Shown here one piece after another: positions 43,991 through 54,774 of a stretch of 64,000 bases of DNA. The position numbers and the translations under genes are program-made. Location of the stretch: assembly GCF_000284375.1 (NCBI RefSeq), contig NC_017249.1, forward strand, positions 3,574,001 to 3,638,000, in the 5' to 3' direction. Each line of letters starts with the position of its first letter. Position 1 is the first letter of the stretch. The notes beneath the pieces were generated by a model. That model was not told where the DNA came from. It worked only from the letters and a program-made list of their open reading frames with translations, and searched no databases. Source of the stretch: Bradyrhizobium japonicum USDA 6. GTDB taxonomy: Bacteria > Pseudomonadota > Alphaproteobacteria > Rhizobiales > Xanthobacteraceae.

Positions 43991-44554
43991 TCAGTTGGGC
44001 GGCCCCCAAACGGTTTCCTCCGTCCAGCCCAGATCGGCAAACTCGGATGCCCTCAACGGCGCTTCGGCAGCTGAAAAGAACTCGTCGAGTTGCGGCGGCT
44101 TGACGCGCGTTCCCGACAACATCGTGTGCGCCTGCCCACGGTGGTGAATGTGATGCTGAATGAGATGCATCAGCAGCCGGTCGCGTCGCTCTATCTGGAC
44201 ACCAGGATCTCGATTGATCCGCACGTCTTCGTTCAACGAGGCGGGCGTCAGAGCATCACAGACGCCGATGAAGCGGCGGTCGATCGATGCTTGAGCTTCC
44301 GAGAGCCCTGCAAGAGCCGGAAATGGGATCGGATCCTCCCAGGCCTTCGGCCCAAGCCATCCGCCCTCGAGTGCATCGACGTAAAGGAGGTCAACGACAT
44401 AAATATGGTTCAACGTCCGCTGCAGGCTCGGGAAGAAGCCCGTCCGCTCGACCTCAAATTCGCCTTGGCCCAGCTCGGCGCACGCGCGGTGCAATCGGTG
44501 GTTCGCCCAGGCATTGTTGTAGGCGAAGGCGCGATAGGTTTGAACAATCGACAT
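43991..44554 (-). CDS. DinB-family protein
   Basis: A 187-residue four-helix-bundle protein. The metal-ligand pattern includes a His in SLQRTLNHIYVVD and the pair in LIQHHIHHRGQAHTML, as in DinB/YfiT thiol-S-transferase-like proteins. AFAYNNAWANHRLHRACAEL is the common N-terminal block. A GAGGGG ribosome site supports the ATG at 44554, and the upstream open frame is not coding. Substrate and role are unknown. Confidence 0.87.
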   Translation of the reverse strand: MSIVQTYRAFAYNNAWANHRLHRACAELGQGEFEVERTGFFPSLQRTLNHIYVVDLLYVDALEGGWLGPKAWEDPIPFPALAGLSEAQASIDRRFIGVCDALTPASLNEDVRINRDPGVQIERRDRLLMHLIQHHIHHRGQAHTMLSGTRVKPPQLDEFFSAAEAPLRASEFADLGWTEETVWGPPN

Positions 44555-44674
44555 TGCAAACCCCTCGACCTGCTTGGCGCCGCCTTTACCGATCAGAAAC
44601 CATAGCAAATGATCTGAAAATTGTAACGAAACGACTTGGCTGTTTCCGGGTAGGTTTGCCGGAGGGCCCGTCCG

Positions 44675-44842
44675 ATGACAGAGCACCAGTTGCGAGAGCA
44701 GGAATTCCAGATCGCGCGTTACAAGCTTCTGGAGCGCGAAGTCACCGATCCGCTTGCCGCATGTCTGCTTCACAGCATCATCGAGGAACTGGAAGCCGAG
44801 TTGCGAAGGGACAGACCGGATTCGCACGGGCCGCGCGATTAA
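44675..44842 (+). CDS. Small helical protein, 55 residues
   Basis: A short gene starting MTEHQLREQEFQIARYKLLE, followed by a helical, charged segment (IIEELEAELRRDRPD). A GGAGG site lies 9 bases upstream and codon use is like the neighbours. The amphipathic pattern suggests a coiled coil. It lies just before the GrlR-like gene on the same strand. No function is recognised. Confidence 0.65.
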   Translation: MTEHQLREQEFQIARYKLLEREVTDPLAACLLHSIIEELEAELRRDRPDSHGPRD

Positions 44843-44903
44843 CCGTTTCTTAGCGCTGATCATGCGGATTATTCGCGAGGGAATGTCAAGGGAGACTGCT
44901 CCC

Positions 44904-45311
44904 ATGCTGAAGGACGGCACCTACGCGGCGTGGTACAAGACACCACTGGACCAGGGTACCGGGATCGTCCATGTCGCAGACGGACAAATCTGGGGCTGCG
45001 ACAGCCTGATGACCTATCACGGCTCCTGCAAGGTCGATGGAGATCGCTTCACTGCCACCGTGTCGACGAAGCGTCATACCGACGGACGTGCAACGGTCTT
45101 CGGCATCGACGACGAACTCACGCTGGACATCGAGGGAAACTGCCCCGGCAAGGTCGCGACTTACACGGCGAAGGCAGCGCAGATGCCGGGAATGATCCTC
45201 CAGGGGACGCTCATTCTCACGGAACAGCAGCCGCCCGCGCGTGAGCGAACCGAGCAGGTACCCGCGTTCAATCCCGACAAGCTTCCGAAATTGCCCAAGC
45301 GCTCGCGCTGA
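44904..45311 (+). CDS. GrlR-like small regulatory-fold protein
   Basis: A 135-residue protein: MLKDGTYAAWYKTPLDQGTG, GQIWGCDSLMTYHGSCKVDG and DRFTATVSTKRHTDG fit a family named after the type III secretion regulator GrlR, common as stand-alone proteins in rhizobia. There is no type III secretion gene nearby. The ATG at 44904 is preceded by GGGAG; a further ATG at 44883 is possible. The C-terminal tail (PAFNPDKLPKLPKRSR) is Pro/Lys-rich. Confidence 0.72.
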   Translation: MLKDGTYAAWYKTPLDQGTGIVHVADGQIWGCDSLMTYHGSCKVDGDRFTATVSTKRHTDGRATVFGIDDELTLDIEGNCPGKVATYTAKAAQMPGMILQGTLILTEQQPPARERTEQVPAFNPDKLPKLPKRSR

Positions 45312-45758
45312 TCGAGCGAGCCGGGGCGCTCGGCGTGCCCGGTTCAATGCAGCATCATGTCGGACAAGGCTTGGCGTCGCCAGCTTGTGCGGCCGATAGC
45401 CGAGTTTTCGCCGAGATCGCTCCGAACCATCCTCTGCTGGTAGGCACGCCCGACCCTGTAGGTGCAGGGTTCGCAGACATTCACGAGACGCATTGCGCAG
45501 CGCGAAGCTGAAGATCATACCGCCCAACGGCAAAGACCGCGACTTCGTGGTGGATGGTCTGGGCTCGCGAGCTGTGATCAATTCGCAGCTGGCGTGCTTC
45601 GGTGCGGCTCAGGACGTGAAAGGCAAAAAGAAGGGCAGGGGGTAAATCCGGGCGTTCTTCTGCATTTTTGCATCCGCAAGTCCCGGAACTCCCGCTTTTC
45701 AAGCAGCTTCCGACACGCCATTGTGCCGCCGCAACAATCGTCTCAAGGGGCAGTATCA
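45312..45758. other. Intergenic stretch with a duplicated gene start
   Basis: No convincing gene is present. The segment from 45357 (ATGTCGGACAAGG, later CGTCGCCAG) repeats the first codons of the glycosidase gene at 45759 with few differences. An open frame ending at about 45644 (LKIIPPNGKDRDFVVDGLGS) has gene-like composition but no ATG or ribosome site, so it may be a decayed gene. Confidence 0.5.
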
Positions 45759-47222
45759 ATGTCGGACAAGGTTTCGCGTCGCCAGTTTGCCAAGCTGGCG
45801 GGATTGTCCGCAGCCGGAATCGCCAGTCCGCTGGAGGCCGCTGAGGTTAAGCCGGCACCGGCGCCGCGAGGCATGGACGGCTTTCCGGCGGGCTTTGTCT
45901 GGGGCACGGCGACCTCGTCCTATCAGGTCGAGGGTGCGGTCGACGTCGACGGGCGGGGGGCTTCGATCTGGGACAAGTTCGTGCGCATCCCCGGCAAGAT
46001 CGAGGACGGCACCACCGGCGATCGCGCCGTCGAGCATTATCACCGCTACAAGGAGGACATCGCGCTCATCAAGGAGCTCGGCTGCAAGGCCTACCGCTTC
46101 TCGGTGGCATGGCCGCGGGTGTTTCCGGACGGCGACGGCAAGCCGAACCCGAAGGGGCTCGACTTCTACAATCGTCTCGTCGACGAGCTCCTCAGGAACG
46201 GCATCGAGCCGTGGCTGACGCTCTATCACTGGGACCTGCCGCAATCGCTCCAGGATCGCTTCGGCGGCTGGCGCTCGACCGAGACCTGCAAGATATTTGG
46301 CGACTATGCGGGCTATGTCGCCGAGCGCCTGACCGATCGCGTCAAGAACGTGTTCACGCTGAACGAGAGCGGACGTTTCGTCCAGTTCGGCTATGGCCTC
46401 GGCATCGACGCGCCCGGCGTGACGCTGCCGCAAGCCGAGGTCAACCAGGTCAGGCATAACAGCGCGCTCGCGCACGGGCTCGCGGTACAGGCGGTGCGAG
46501 CGCACGGCCGCCGCGGCACCAGGGTCGGGCCGGCCGAGAATATCGACGTCTGCGTTCCTGCAATCGACACGCCAGAGCATGTCCGCGCGGCCGAGATCGC
46601 GCTGCGCGAGATGAATGCCGGCTATCTCAACGTCATCATGACGGGCCGGTATACCGACGCCTTCCTGAAATACGCGGGCGCCGATGCGCCGAAATACACC
46701 GACGCCGAGCTGAAGATCATCTCCTCGCCGGTCGACTTCCTCGGTCTCAATATCTACGCGCCGCAGAACTACGTGGTGCCCTCCGACCAGGGCGCGGGCT
46801 TCATGCCGCTGCCGATCCCGAAATCGTTCCCGCACATGAACTCGAACTGGCTCCGCGTCGCGCCGGAGACGATCTACTGGGTGCCGAAGCTGGCCGCAAA
46901 GATCTGGAAGACAGATGCGATCTACATCAGCGAGAACGGCACCTCCGGCGACGACGTGGTGACGCCCGACGGCAAGATCTACGACACCGACCGCATCATG
47001 TACCTGCGCAACTATCTCGCCCAGCTCCAGCGTGCCACCGCCGAGGGCGTGCCGGTGCGCGGCTACTTCCTCTGGAGCCTGCTGGACAATTTCGAATGGG
47101 TGTTCGGGCTCAACAAGCGTTTCGGGCTCTATCACGTCAATTTCGACACGCAGGTGCGCACGCCGAAGCTCAGCGCGACCTTCTACCGCAACGTGATCGC
47201 GAAGAACGCGGCGGGGGCGTAG
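45759..47222 (+). CDS. Tat-exported glycoside hydrolase family 1 beta-glucosidase
   Basis: A 487-residue enzyme with a twin-arginine signal (SRRQFAKLAGLSAAG) at 6-20, unusual for GH1 enzymes, which are mostly cytoplasmic. The fold begins FPAGFVWGTATSSYQVEGA. The acid/base Glu203 lies in FTLNESG, where Pro usually follows Glu, and the nucleophile Glu392 in YISENGTSG. WSLLDNFEWVFGLNKRFGLY closes the active site. The substrate is probably a beta-glucoside, perhaps a plant phenolic glucoside, in the periplasm. Confidence 0.92.
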   Translation: MSDKVSRRQFAKLAGLSAAGIASPLEAAEVKPAPAPRGMDGFPAGFVWGTATSSYQVEGAVDVDGRGASIWDKFVRIPGKIEDGTTGDRAVEHYHRYKEDIALIKELGCKAYRFSVAWPRVFPDGDGKPNPKGLDFYNRLVDELLRNGIEPWLTLYHWDLPQSLQDRFGGWRSTETCKIFGDYAGYVAERLTDRVKNVFTLNESGRFVQFGYGLGIDAPGVTLPQAEVNQVRHNSALAHGLAVQAVRAHGRRGTRVGPAENIDVCVPAIDTPEHVRAAEIALREMNAGYLNVIMTGRYTDAFLKYAGADAPKYTDAELKIISSPVDFLGLNIYAPQNYVVPSDQGAGFMPLPIPKSFPHMNSNWLRVAPETIYWVPKLAAKIWKTDAIYISENGTSGDDVVTPDGKIYDTDRIMYLRNYLAQLQRATAEGVPVRGYFLWSLLDNFEWVFGLNKRFGLYHVNFDTQVRTPKLSATFYRNVIAKNAAGA

Positions 47223-47496
47223 CTTTCTCTCCCTCTCCCGGATTTCCGCGCGTAAAATCCGACCTCTTCCCGCAGGCGGGGCGAGGTGACGCAAGATCGC
47301 GCGGCCACGGCCGTTTAGCCTGACAAGCCAATCGCTTCACCGGTATCGCCGCGCCTCATGCGGAACCCGCGCTTCTACTGTGCATGGGGTTGTTTTTCAG
47401 TTTTTTGCAAGGAGGCCGCGCGGCACCGCACGTTGACTCCACCTTTCCCCTGATTCAGAAACGACATCAACACCCATAAACAAGAGGACAACGCCA

Positions 47497-48729
47497 ATGG
47501 CTGACGCGCTGATCATCGATGCCTGCCGGACCCCGCGGGGCGTAGGCAAGGCCGGCAAGGGAGCACTCTCGGGCATTCATCCGCAGCAGCTCGGCGCGAC
47601 CGTGCTGCGCGCGCTCGCCGACCGCACCGGCATCGACACCGCCGATGTCGACGACATCGTCTGGGGCTGCAGCGCGCAGGTCGCGACCCAAAGCGGCGAC
47701 CTCGGCCGCATGTCGGCGCTCGATGCCGGCTACGACGTGCGCGCCAGCGCGGTGACGCTCGACCGCTTCTGTGGAAGCGGCATCACCAGCGTCAACATGG
47801 CGGCGGCCTCGATCATGTCGGGAACCGAAGACCTCGTCATCGCCGGCGGCTGCGAGATGATGTCGATGGAAGGACGCCGCGGCGGCGGTCCGATGATGAT
47901 GGACAGCGGCAATCTGCGCCTGCGTGCGCGGCATCCGCAGTCGCATCAGGGCGTCTGCGCCGACGCGATCGCGACGCTGGAAGGCATCACGCGAAGCGAC
48001 GTCGACGCGCTCGGTCTCGAAAGCCAGAAGCGCGCAGCGCAGGCGATTGCCGGCGGCCACTTCAAGAACAGCCTCGTGCCCGTGCATCGCGAGGACGGCA
48101 GCCTCGCGCTCGACCATGAAGAGTATCCGCGGCCGCAGACCACGATGGAAGGGCTGAGTGCATTGAAGCCCGCATTCCCCGCGATCGCCGATTTTGCGCT
48201 CGACGACAAGGGCACGACCTATCGCGGCCTCATCCTGCAGAAATATCCGGACCTGAACATCGACTTCATGCATCACGCCGGCAATTCGTCCGGCGTCGTC
48301 GACGGTGCCGCCGCGATCCTGCTCGCATCGCCCGCCTATGCCAGCGCGCACGGCCTGAAGCCGCGCGCGCGCGTCGTCGCGATGGCCAACATGGGGGATT
48401 CGCCGACCCTGATGCTGAACGCGCCGGTGCCGGCGACGCGCAAGGTGCTGGCGAAGGCGGGGCTCTCAATCGACGACATCGATCTGTTCGAGATCAACGA
48501 GGCCTTTGCGGTGGTGGCGGAAAAGTACATCCGCGACCTCAAGCTCGACCGCGCCAAGGTCAACGTCAATGGCGGCTCGATCGCCCTCGGCCATCCCATC
48601 GGCGCCACCGGCTCGATCCTGATCGGCACCCTGCTCGACGAGCTCGAACGGCGCGACCTGAAGCGCGGTCTCGTCACCATGTGCGCCGCCGGCGGCATGG
48701 CTCCGGCCGTCATCATCGAGCGTATCTAG
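47497..48729 (+). CDS. Acetyl-CoA C-acyltransferase (thiolase)
   Basis: A 410-residue thiolase. The acyl-accepting Cys92 lies in DRFCGSGITSVN; NEAF, GHPIGATGSILIG and the second active Cys in TMCAAGGMAP are present. This last motif reads CAAGG where acetoacetyl-CoA thiolases have CxGGG, so it belongs to a broader acyltransferase group. It catalyses thiolytic cleavage or Claisen condensation of acyl-CoAs. It stands alone between a glycosidase and the HU gene. Confidence 0.9.
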   Translation: MADALIIDACRTPRGVGKAGKGALSGIHPQQLGATVLRALADRTGIDTADVDDIVWGCSAQVATQSGDLGRMSALDAGYDVRASAVTLDRFCGSGITSVNMAAASIMSGTEDLVIAGGCEMMSMEGRRGGGPMMMDSGNLRLRARHPQSHQGVCADAIATLEGITRSDVDALGLESQKRAAQAIAGGHFKNSLVPVHREDGSLALDHEEYPRPQTTMEGLSALKPAFPAIADFALDDKGTTYRGLILQKYPDLNIDFMHHAGNSSGVVDGAAAILLASPAYASAHGLKPRARVVAMANMGDSPTLMLNAPVPATRKVLAKAGLSIDDIDLFEINEAFAVVAEKYIRDLKLDRAKVNVNGGSIALGHPIGATGSILIGTLLDELERRDLKRGLVTMCAAGGMAPAVIIERI

Positions 48730-49084
48730 CGCGAGCGAAGCTCGCCGCGCCCCCGTAAAAACAGGGTGAAAGAGTAGCTGAGACGTCGCACACGACGATC
48801 TAGCCTTATTTTTCAGGGTGAATCGCGACCGGCCTTTCACAAAGAGGCCGGTCGTCGCTTGTCGAAAGCAGCGAATCAGCTTTAGCAAGGCGGCGTGCGG
48901 GCCTTTGAAACAAGGCAAAAACCGCTGCCGGAGGCTCCTTCCGCTCTGGAAGCCGCTGAAAAGCAGGGTTTTTTGCCCCAGGGGGCCAAAAAAGCCCGTA
49001 AAATCGCGACAAAACTGTGCAGAAGGCTCTGGGCCTTCAACGGTTGGTCTAATATGCAACCGGCAACGAATCAGAGGAGACACG
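48730..49084. other. Upstream region of the HU gene
   Basis: No gene is credible in these 355 bases. A hairpin GCGAGC-GAA-GCTCGC at 48731-48745 follows the thiolase stop. A second inverted repeat CGACCGGCC/GGCCGGTCG spans 48826-48854 with an 11-base loop. The HU promoter should lie in the right half. Confidence 0.55.
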
Positions 49085-49387
49085 ATGCCAACCCAAATGT
49101 CCAAATCGCAGCTGATCGAAAAGATTGCGACCGCCACCGAGCTTTCCAAGCGTGACGTCAAGAGCGTCATGGAGACGCTGACCGACGTCGGTCACAAGGA
49201 GCTCAAGAAGAACGGCCTGTTCCTGGTGCCGGGCTTCGCCAAGTTCGTGGTCATCAAGAAGCCCGCGACCAAGGCGCGCAAGGGTACCAACCCGTTCACG
49301 GGTGAAGAGATGATGTTCAAGGCCAAGCCGGCCCGGAAGATCGTCCGCGCCCGCCCGGTCAAGGCCGCCAAGGACGCGGTGGGCTAA
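49085..49387 (+). CDS. HU-family DNA-binding protein
   Basis: A 100-residue nucleoid protein. It has the HU fold: SKSQLIEKIATATELSKRDV, LKKNGLFLVPGFAKFVVIKK and the DNA-bending arm with KGTNPFTGEEMMFKAKPAR. The arm and C-terminal tail (ARPVKAAKDAVG) are Lys/Ala-rich, as in rhizobial HU paralogues. AGAGGAG precedes the ATG. A strong terminator follows. Confidence 0.93.
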   Translation: MPTQMSKSQLIEKIATATELSKRDVKSVMETLTDVGHKELKKNGLFLVPGFAKFVVIKKPATKARKGTNPFTGEEMMFKAKPARKIVRARPVKAAKDAVG

Positions 49388-49393
49388 CAACGC

Positions 49394-49425
49394 AAAGGCC
49401 CCCTCGGCTAGGAGGGGGCCTTTTG
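49394..49425 (+). terminator. Rho-independent terminator after the HU gene
   Basis: AAGGCCCCCTC and GGAGGGGGCCTT form a stem around a short loop, followed by TTTTG TTT, 8 bases after the HU stop. Confidence 0.9.
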
Positions 49426-49459
49426 TTTGGGGCTGCCGCGAGGGCTTGAGACGGAGGGC

Positions 49460-49615
49460 TCAACCCTTGCGGCGCTTCGCCCGGACCGGAACAGGCTGAA
49501 GTCGCGGCCCAGGCGCCGCCAGCGCATCGCGAACCCGGTCGATCGCACGGTCGAGCAGCTGACGCAGCCGCTGCGTCTTCCGTGATCGCCTCGCTTTTTC
49601 CAGCAGTTTCTTCAT
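49460..49615 (-). CDS. Small basic protein downstream of lon
   Basis: A 51-residue, strongly basic reading frame starting MKKLLEKARRSRKTQRLRQL and ending VPVRAKRRKG. It begins 5 bases after the lon stop with a GGAG site overlapping the lon end, so it is probably translated from the hsp20-lon transcript. It has no known domain. Its small size makes the call moderate. Confidence 0.5.
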   Translation of the reverse strand: MKKLLEKARRSRKTQRLRQLLDRAIDRVRDALAAPGPRLQPVPVRAKRRKG

Positions 49616-49620
49616 CGCCT

Positions 49621-52014
<2,394 letters not shown>

Positions 52015-52022
52015 GATCGACC

Positions 52023-52406
52023 TCAGGATTTGGCGAGGCGCAGCGCGACGCAGCCGTCCATCACGAACCGGCTGATGGCGTAGCGGCCGACGGGAAGCGC
52101 AATGCGCCGCTCGAAGCGGCCCTGCGGCAGCTCGAGCCGGTGGATGCGGGCGTTGCGAAGCTCCGGCGGCAGCGTGCGCTGGCCGGAGATGACGAGCACG
52201 CCGTCGAGGATCACCGTCTCGACGTTGTCGGGATTGACGCCGGGAAGCGCGACCAGGATCAAAAGCTCATGCTCGGTCTCGAGCACGTCGATCGGCGGCT
52301 CCCAGCAGGCTTCCTGGCGGCCGAACTGCTGGCGCAGCCGTTCGGCGCGGGTCAGCGAGTCCAGGGCTTCGGACAGCATCCAGTCGAGGGGATTTTTGGG
52401 TTGCAT
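52023..52406 (-). CDS. Small heat-shock protein (Hsp20/alpha-crystallin family)
   Basis: A 127-residue protein with an alpha-crystallin domain: PIDVLETEHELLILVALPGV, ILDGVLVISGQRTLP and the IALPVGRY strand. The conserved C-terminal I-x-I/V tail is not obvious, and the family's usual A-x-x-x-n-G-v-L motif appears as MDGCVALRL. It acts as a holdase chaperone. The ATG at 52406 lies directly before the helical N-terminus. It is the first gene of the hsp20-lon unit. Confidence 0.88.
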   Translation of the reverse strand: MQPKNPLDWMLSEALDSLTRAERLRQQFGRQEACWEPPIDVLETEHELLILVALPGVNPDNVETVILDGVLVISGQRTLPPELRNARIHRLELPQGRFERRIALPVGRYAISRFVMDGCVALRLAKS

Positions 52407-52594
52407 GGCAAAAACTCGGGGAAGGCGCTGCGGTTGGAAAACGAGCATATGGGGACGGTTCCCCAAAATTCCAGCATCGCGCGTTTGGAGCATGCCTGGC
52501 CTCTCCAACCGGAAAAGGCCCTTGTAGTCGCACGCTTCGACGCCGCGGGGATATTCCGCGGCATCGAAGGCAACAGTTGGGCGCGTCGCGCTGA

Positions 52595-53164
52595 TCAGGC
52601 CGCGGCGCGGTACTCCTCTTCCGCTTCGAGGTTGATGACCGAGGTCGCGAGCTCGGTCAGCGTGTGATCGGTCGCCTCTTCCTCGTCCAGCGTCTCCTGG
52701 AGCAGCCTTGCCGCGTCCGGCATGCCGAGCTCCTCGGCCCAGGTGCGGAGCGTGCCGTAGCGGGAGATCTCGTAGTGCTCGACGGCCTGAGCGGCCGCGA
52801 GCAGGCCGGCGTCGAGGGCAGGGGCGTTCTTGAAATCCTTCATGATCTCGGCGCCCTCGTCGGTGATGCCGTTGATCGCTTCGCAGGGCTTGCCGCGGGC
52901 CGGCTTGCCCAGCATCTTGAAGATCTGATCGAGCCGTTTGACCTGGCCCTGCGTCTCGCGCAGATGCTTGTTGAAGGCTGCGGCAAGGTCCTTGGAATGC
53001 GCGGCCTTGGCCATCTTGGGTAGCGTCTTGATGATCTTGTTCTCGGCGAAATAGATGTCCTTCAGCGTCTCCAGGAACAGGTCGCTCAACATCTTCGGTG
53101 CCTGACGCGGACGGCGCGCCGCGGTCTTTTTCGCGTTCGCACGCTTCTTTGCTCGTTTAGCCAT
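52595..53164 (-). CDS. YciE/YciF-type ferritin-like protein (DUF892)
   Basis: A 189-residue protein with a Lys/Arg/Ala-rich N-terminal tail (1-24). A ferritin-like four-helix domain follows: LFLETLKDIYFAENKIIKTL, EAINGITDEGAEIMKDF, AAAQAVEHYEISRYGTLR, LQETLDEEEATDHTLTELA. The carboxylate and His ligands of a di-iron site are present. The family is linked to stress survival. It is divergent from marC and next to the hsp20 gene. Confidence 0.9.
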   Translation of the reverse strand: MAKRAKKRANAKKTAARRPRQAPKMLSDLFLETLKDIYFAENKIIKTLPKMAKAAHSKDLAAAFNKHLRETQGQVKRLDQIFKMLGKPARGKPCEAINGITDEGAEIMKDFKNAPALDAGLLAAAQAVEHYEISRYGTLRTWAEELGMPDAARLLQETLDEEEATDHTLTELATSVINLEAEEEYRAAA

Positions 53165-53309
53165 GAATCCTCCTCTTGAGGTGACACGGGAAGGGCGATG
53201 CCCTCCTCAATCCTCGCGCGACCAAGACTCTGCGAAGGCAAATGTTCCTCGCGAAGGCCTCCTCCAGCGGTTATGGATTGCGGCTGCACCTCGCGCGAGA
53301 CCCACCCGC

Positions 53310-53936
53310 ATGCTCGACTTCGCCCTGTCCGCCTTCGTGACGCTGCTGCTGGTGGTCGATCCCGTCGGCCTTGCGCCGGCCTTCCTCGCCGCGACCGGAG
53401 GCATGCCCGACAAGGTCAAGCGCACGATCGCCCTGCGCGCGCCGCTGATCGCGGCCTCGATCCTGGTGGTGATCTCGCTGGCCGGAAACTGGCTGTTGCG
53501 CCAGCTCGGGATCGGCATCCCCGCTTTCCAGATCGCCGGCGGACTGCTGCTGTTCGGCGTGTCCTACCAGATGATCTTCGGCGACCGTCCGCATCGCGAG
53601 GCGCGCGAGGCCGACAAGGCGACCTCGGAGCATGCCTCCGACGTCGCGGTGTTTCCCTTGGCCATCCCGATGATGGCCGGTCCCGGCGCGATCGCGACCA
53701 CGCTGCTGCTGACGGGCAATGCCGGCTATGGGGCCAAGCTCGCGATCATCATCGCGGTCGTCGTCTCCGTCTGCATGCTCTGCATGCTGTGCTTCGTCTC
53801 CGCGAGCCTGATCGCGCGCACCCTCGGGCGCACCGGAAATGCCGTGCTCTCACGCGTGCTCGGTATGCTGCTCGCAGCCTACTCGGTGCAGTTCGTGATC
53901 AACGGGATCGCGGCCGTCCGGGCGAGCCTGCCCTAG
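53310..53936 (+). CDS. marC: MarC-family integral membrane protein
   Basis: A 208-residue inner-membrane protein with six predicted helices. Family blocks are LLLVVDPVGLAPAFLAATGG at the first helix and FPLAIPMMAGPGAIATTLLL in the middle. The function of MarC (once linked to multiple antibiotic resistance) is unknown. The ATG at 53310 begins the first helix; the frame is open from 53163. Confidence 0.88.
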   Translation: MLDFALSAFVTLLLVVDPVGLAPAFLAATGGMPDKVKRTIALRAPLIAASILVVISLAGNWLLRQLGIGIPAFQIAGGLLLFGVSYQMIFGDRPHREAREADKATSEHASDVAVFPLAIPMMAGPGAIATTLLLTGNAGYGAKLAIIIAVVVSVCMLCMLCFVSASLIARTLGRTGNAVLSRVLGMLLAAYSVQFVINGIAAVRASLP

Positions 53937-54113
53937 GGGTTGCCCTCGACCTGCGTAAATCTGCTAATTTATTGATTTCAAGTGATATTTCGTGGCTTGG
54001 CGAGGCTGCCGGCAAGACGGTAGCTGATCCGGGTCGCTTTCGCTTGCACTGCCACATTGCTTTGACGTACTCCCGGTCTAACAAACGCCCATCGCCAAGA
54101 AGTCGAGATATCG

Positions 54114-54761
54114 ATGACAGCGGACGAGCTCGACAAGAGACAGGCCATAATCGACGCTTGCCGCCGCATGAACGCGCTCGGCATCAACCAGGGCACATCA
54201 GGGAATATCAGCGTCCGGCATGCAGACGGGCTTCTGGTCACGCCGACCAGCGTGCCCTATGACGCCATGACGCCCGACCAGATCGTGTTGATGGCGATGG
54301 ACGGCTCCCATGCCCCCGGTCAGAAGCCCTCCAGTGAGTGGCGCTTCCACCGCGACATCCTGAAATCGCGGCCCGACGTCAACGCCGTCGTCCACGCCCA
54401 TCCCACCTATTGCACCATCCTGGCGATCATGGGCATGGAGATTCCGCCCGTGCACTACATGATCGCAGCCGCCGGCGGTGACAGTATCCGTTGCGCGCCC
54501 TATGCCACCTTCGGAACGGCGGAGTTGTCCGAGCATGCGCTGCGGGCGCTGGAGGGCCGGCTCGCCTGCCTGCTCGACCATCACGGCATGATCGCGGTCG
54601 GCAAGACGCTGGACAAGGCGATGTGGCTCGCCGTCGAGGTCGAGACGCTGGCGCGGCAGTATCACGGCTGCCTCCAGATCGGAAAACCGCCGCTGCTGTC
54701 GAGTGCCGAGATCGAACGGGTCCGCCAGCGCATGGCCGGCTACGGCATGTCGGAAGGGTAG
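54114..54761 (+). CDS. Class II aldolase (L-fuculose-phosphate aldolase-like)
   Basis: A 215-residue zinc aldolase. GINQGTSGNISVRH at the N-terminus, the phosphate-site SSEWRFHRDILKSRPD, zinc ligands in VVHAHPTYC and a third His in LLDHHGMIAVG are conserved. It would split a sugar 1-phosphate such as fuculose 1-phosphate to dihydroxyacetone phosphate and an aldehyde, or act in methylthioribulose-type salvage. No kinase or isomerase gene is adjacent. The chloride-channel gene follows closely. Confidence 0.88.
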   Translation: MTADELDKRQAIIDACRRMNALGINQGTSGNISVRHADGLLVTPTSVPYDAMTPDQIVLMAMDGSHAPGQKPSSEWRFHRDILKSRPDVNAVVHAHPTYCTILAIMGMEIPPVHYMIAAAGGDSIRCAPYATFGTAELSEHALRALEGRLACLLDHHGMIAVGKTLDKAMWLAVEVETLARQYHGCLQIGKPPLLSSAEIERVRQRMAGYGMSEG

Positions 54762-54774
54762 GGCGGGCAAGAAG

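Noticed and set aside
44904..45311. Type III secretion link suggested by the GrlR-like fold
   Set aside because: No secretion gene is near; stand-alone GrlR-like proteins are common in rhizobia.
45430..45644. Open frame ending LACFGAAQDVKGKKKGRG
   Set aside because: Composition looks coding, but there is no ATG or ribosome site; recorded only as a possible decayed gene.
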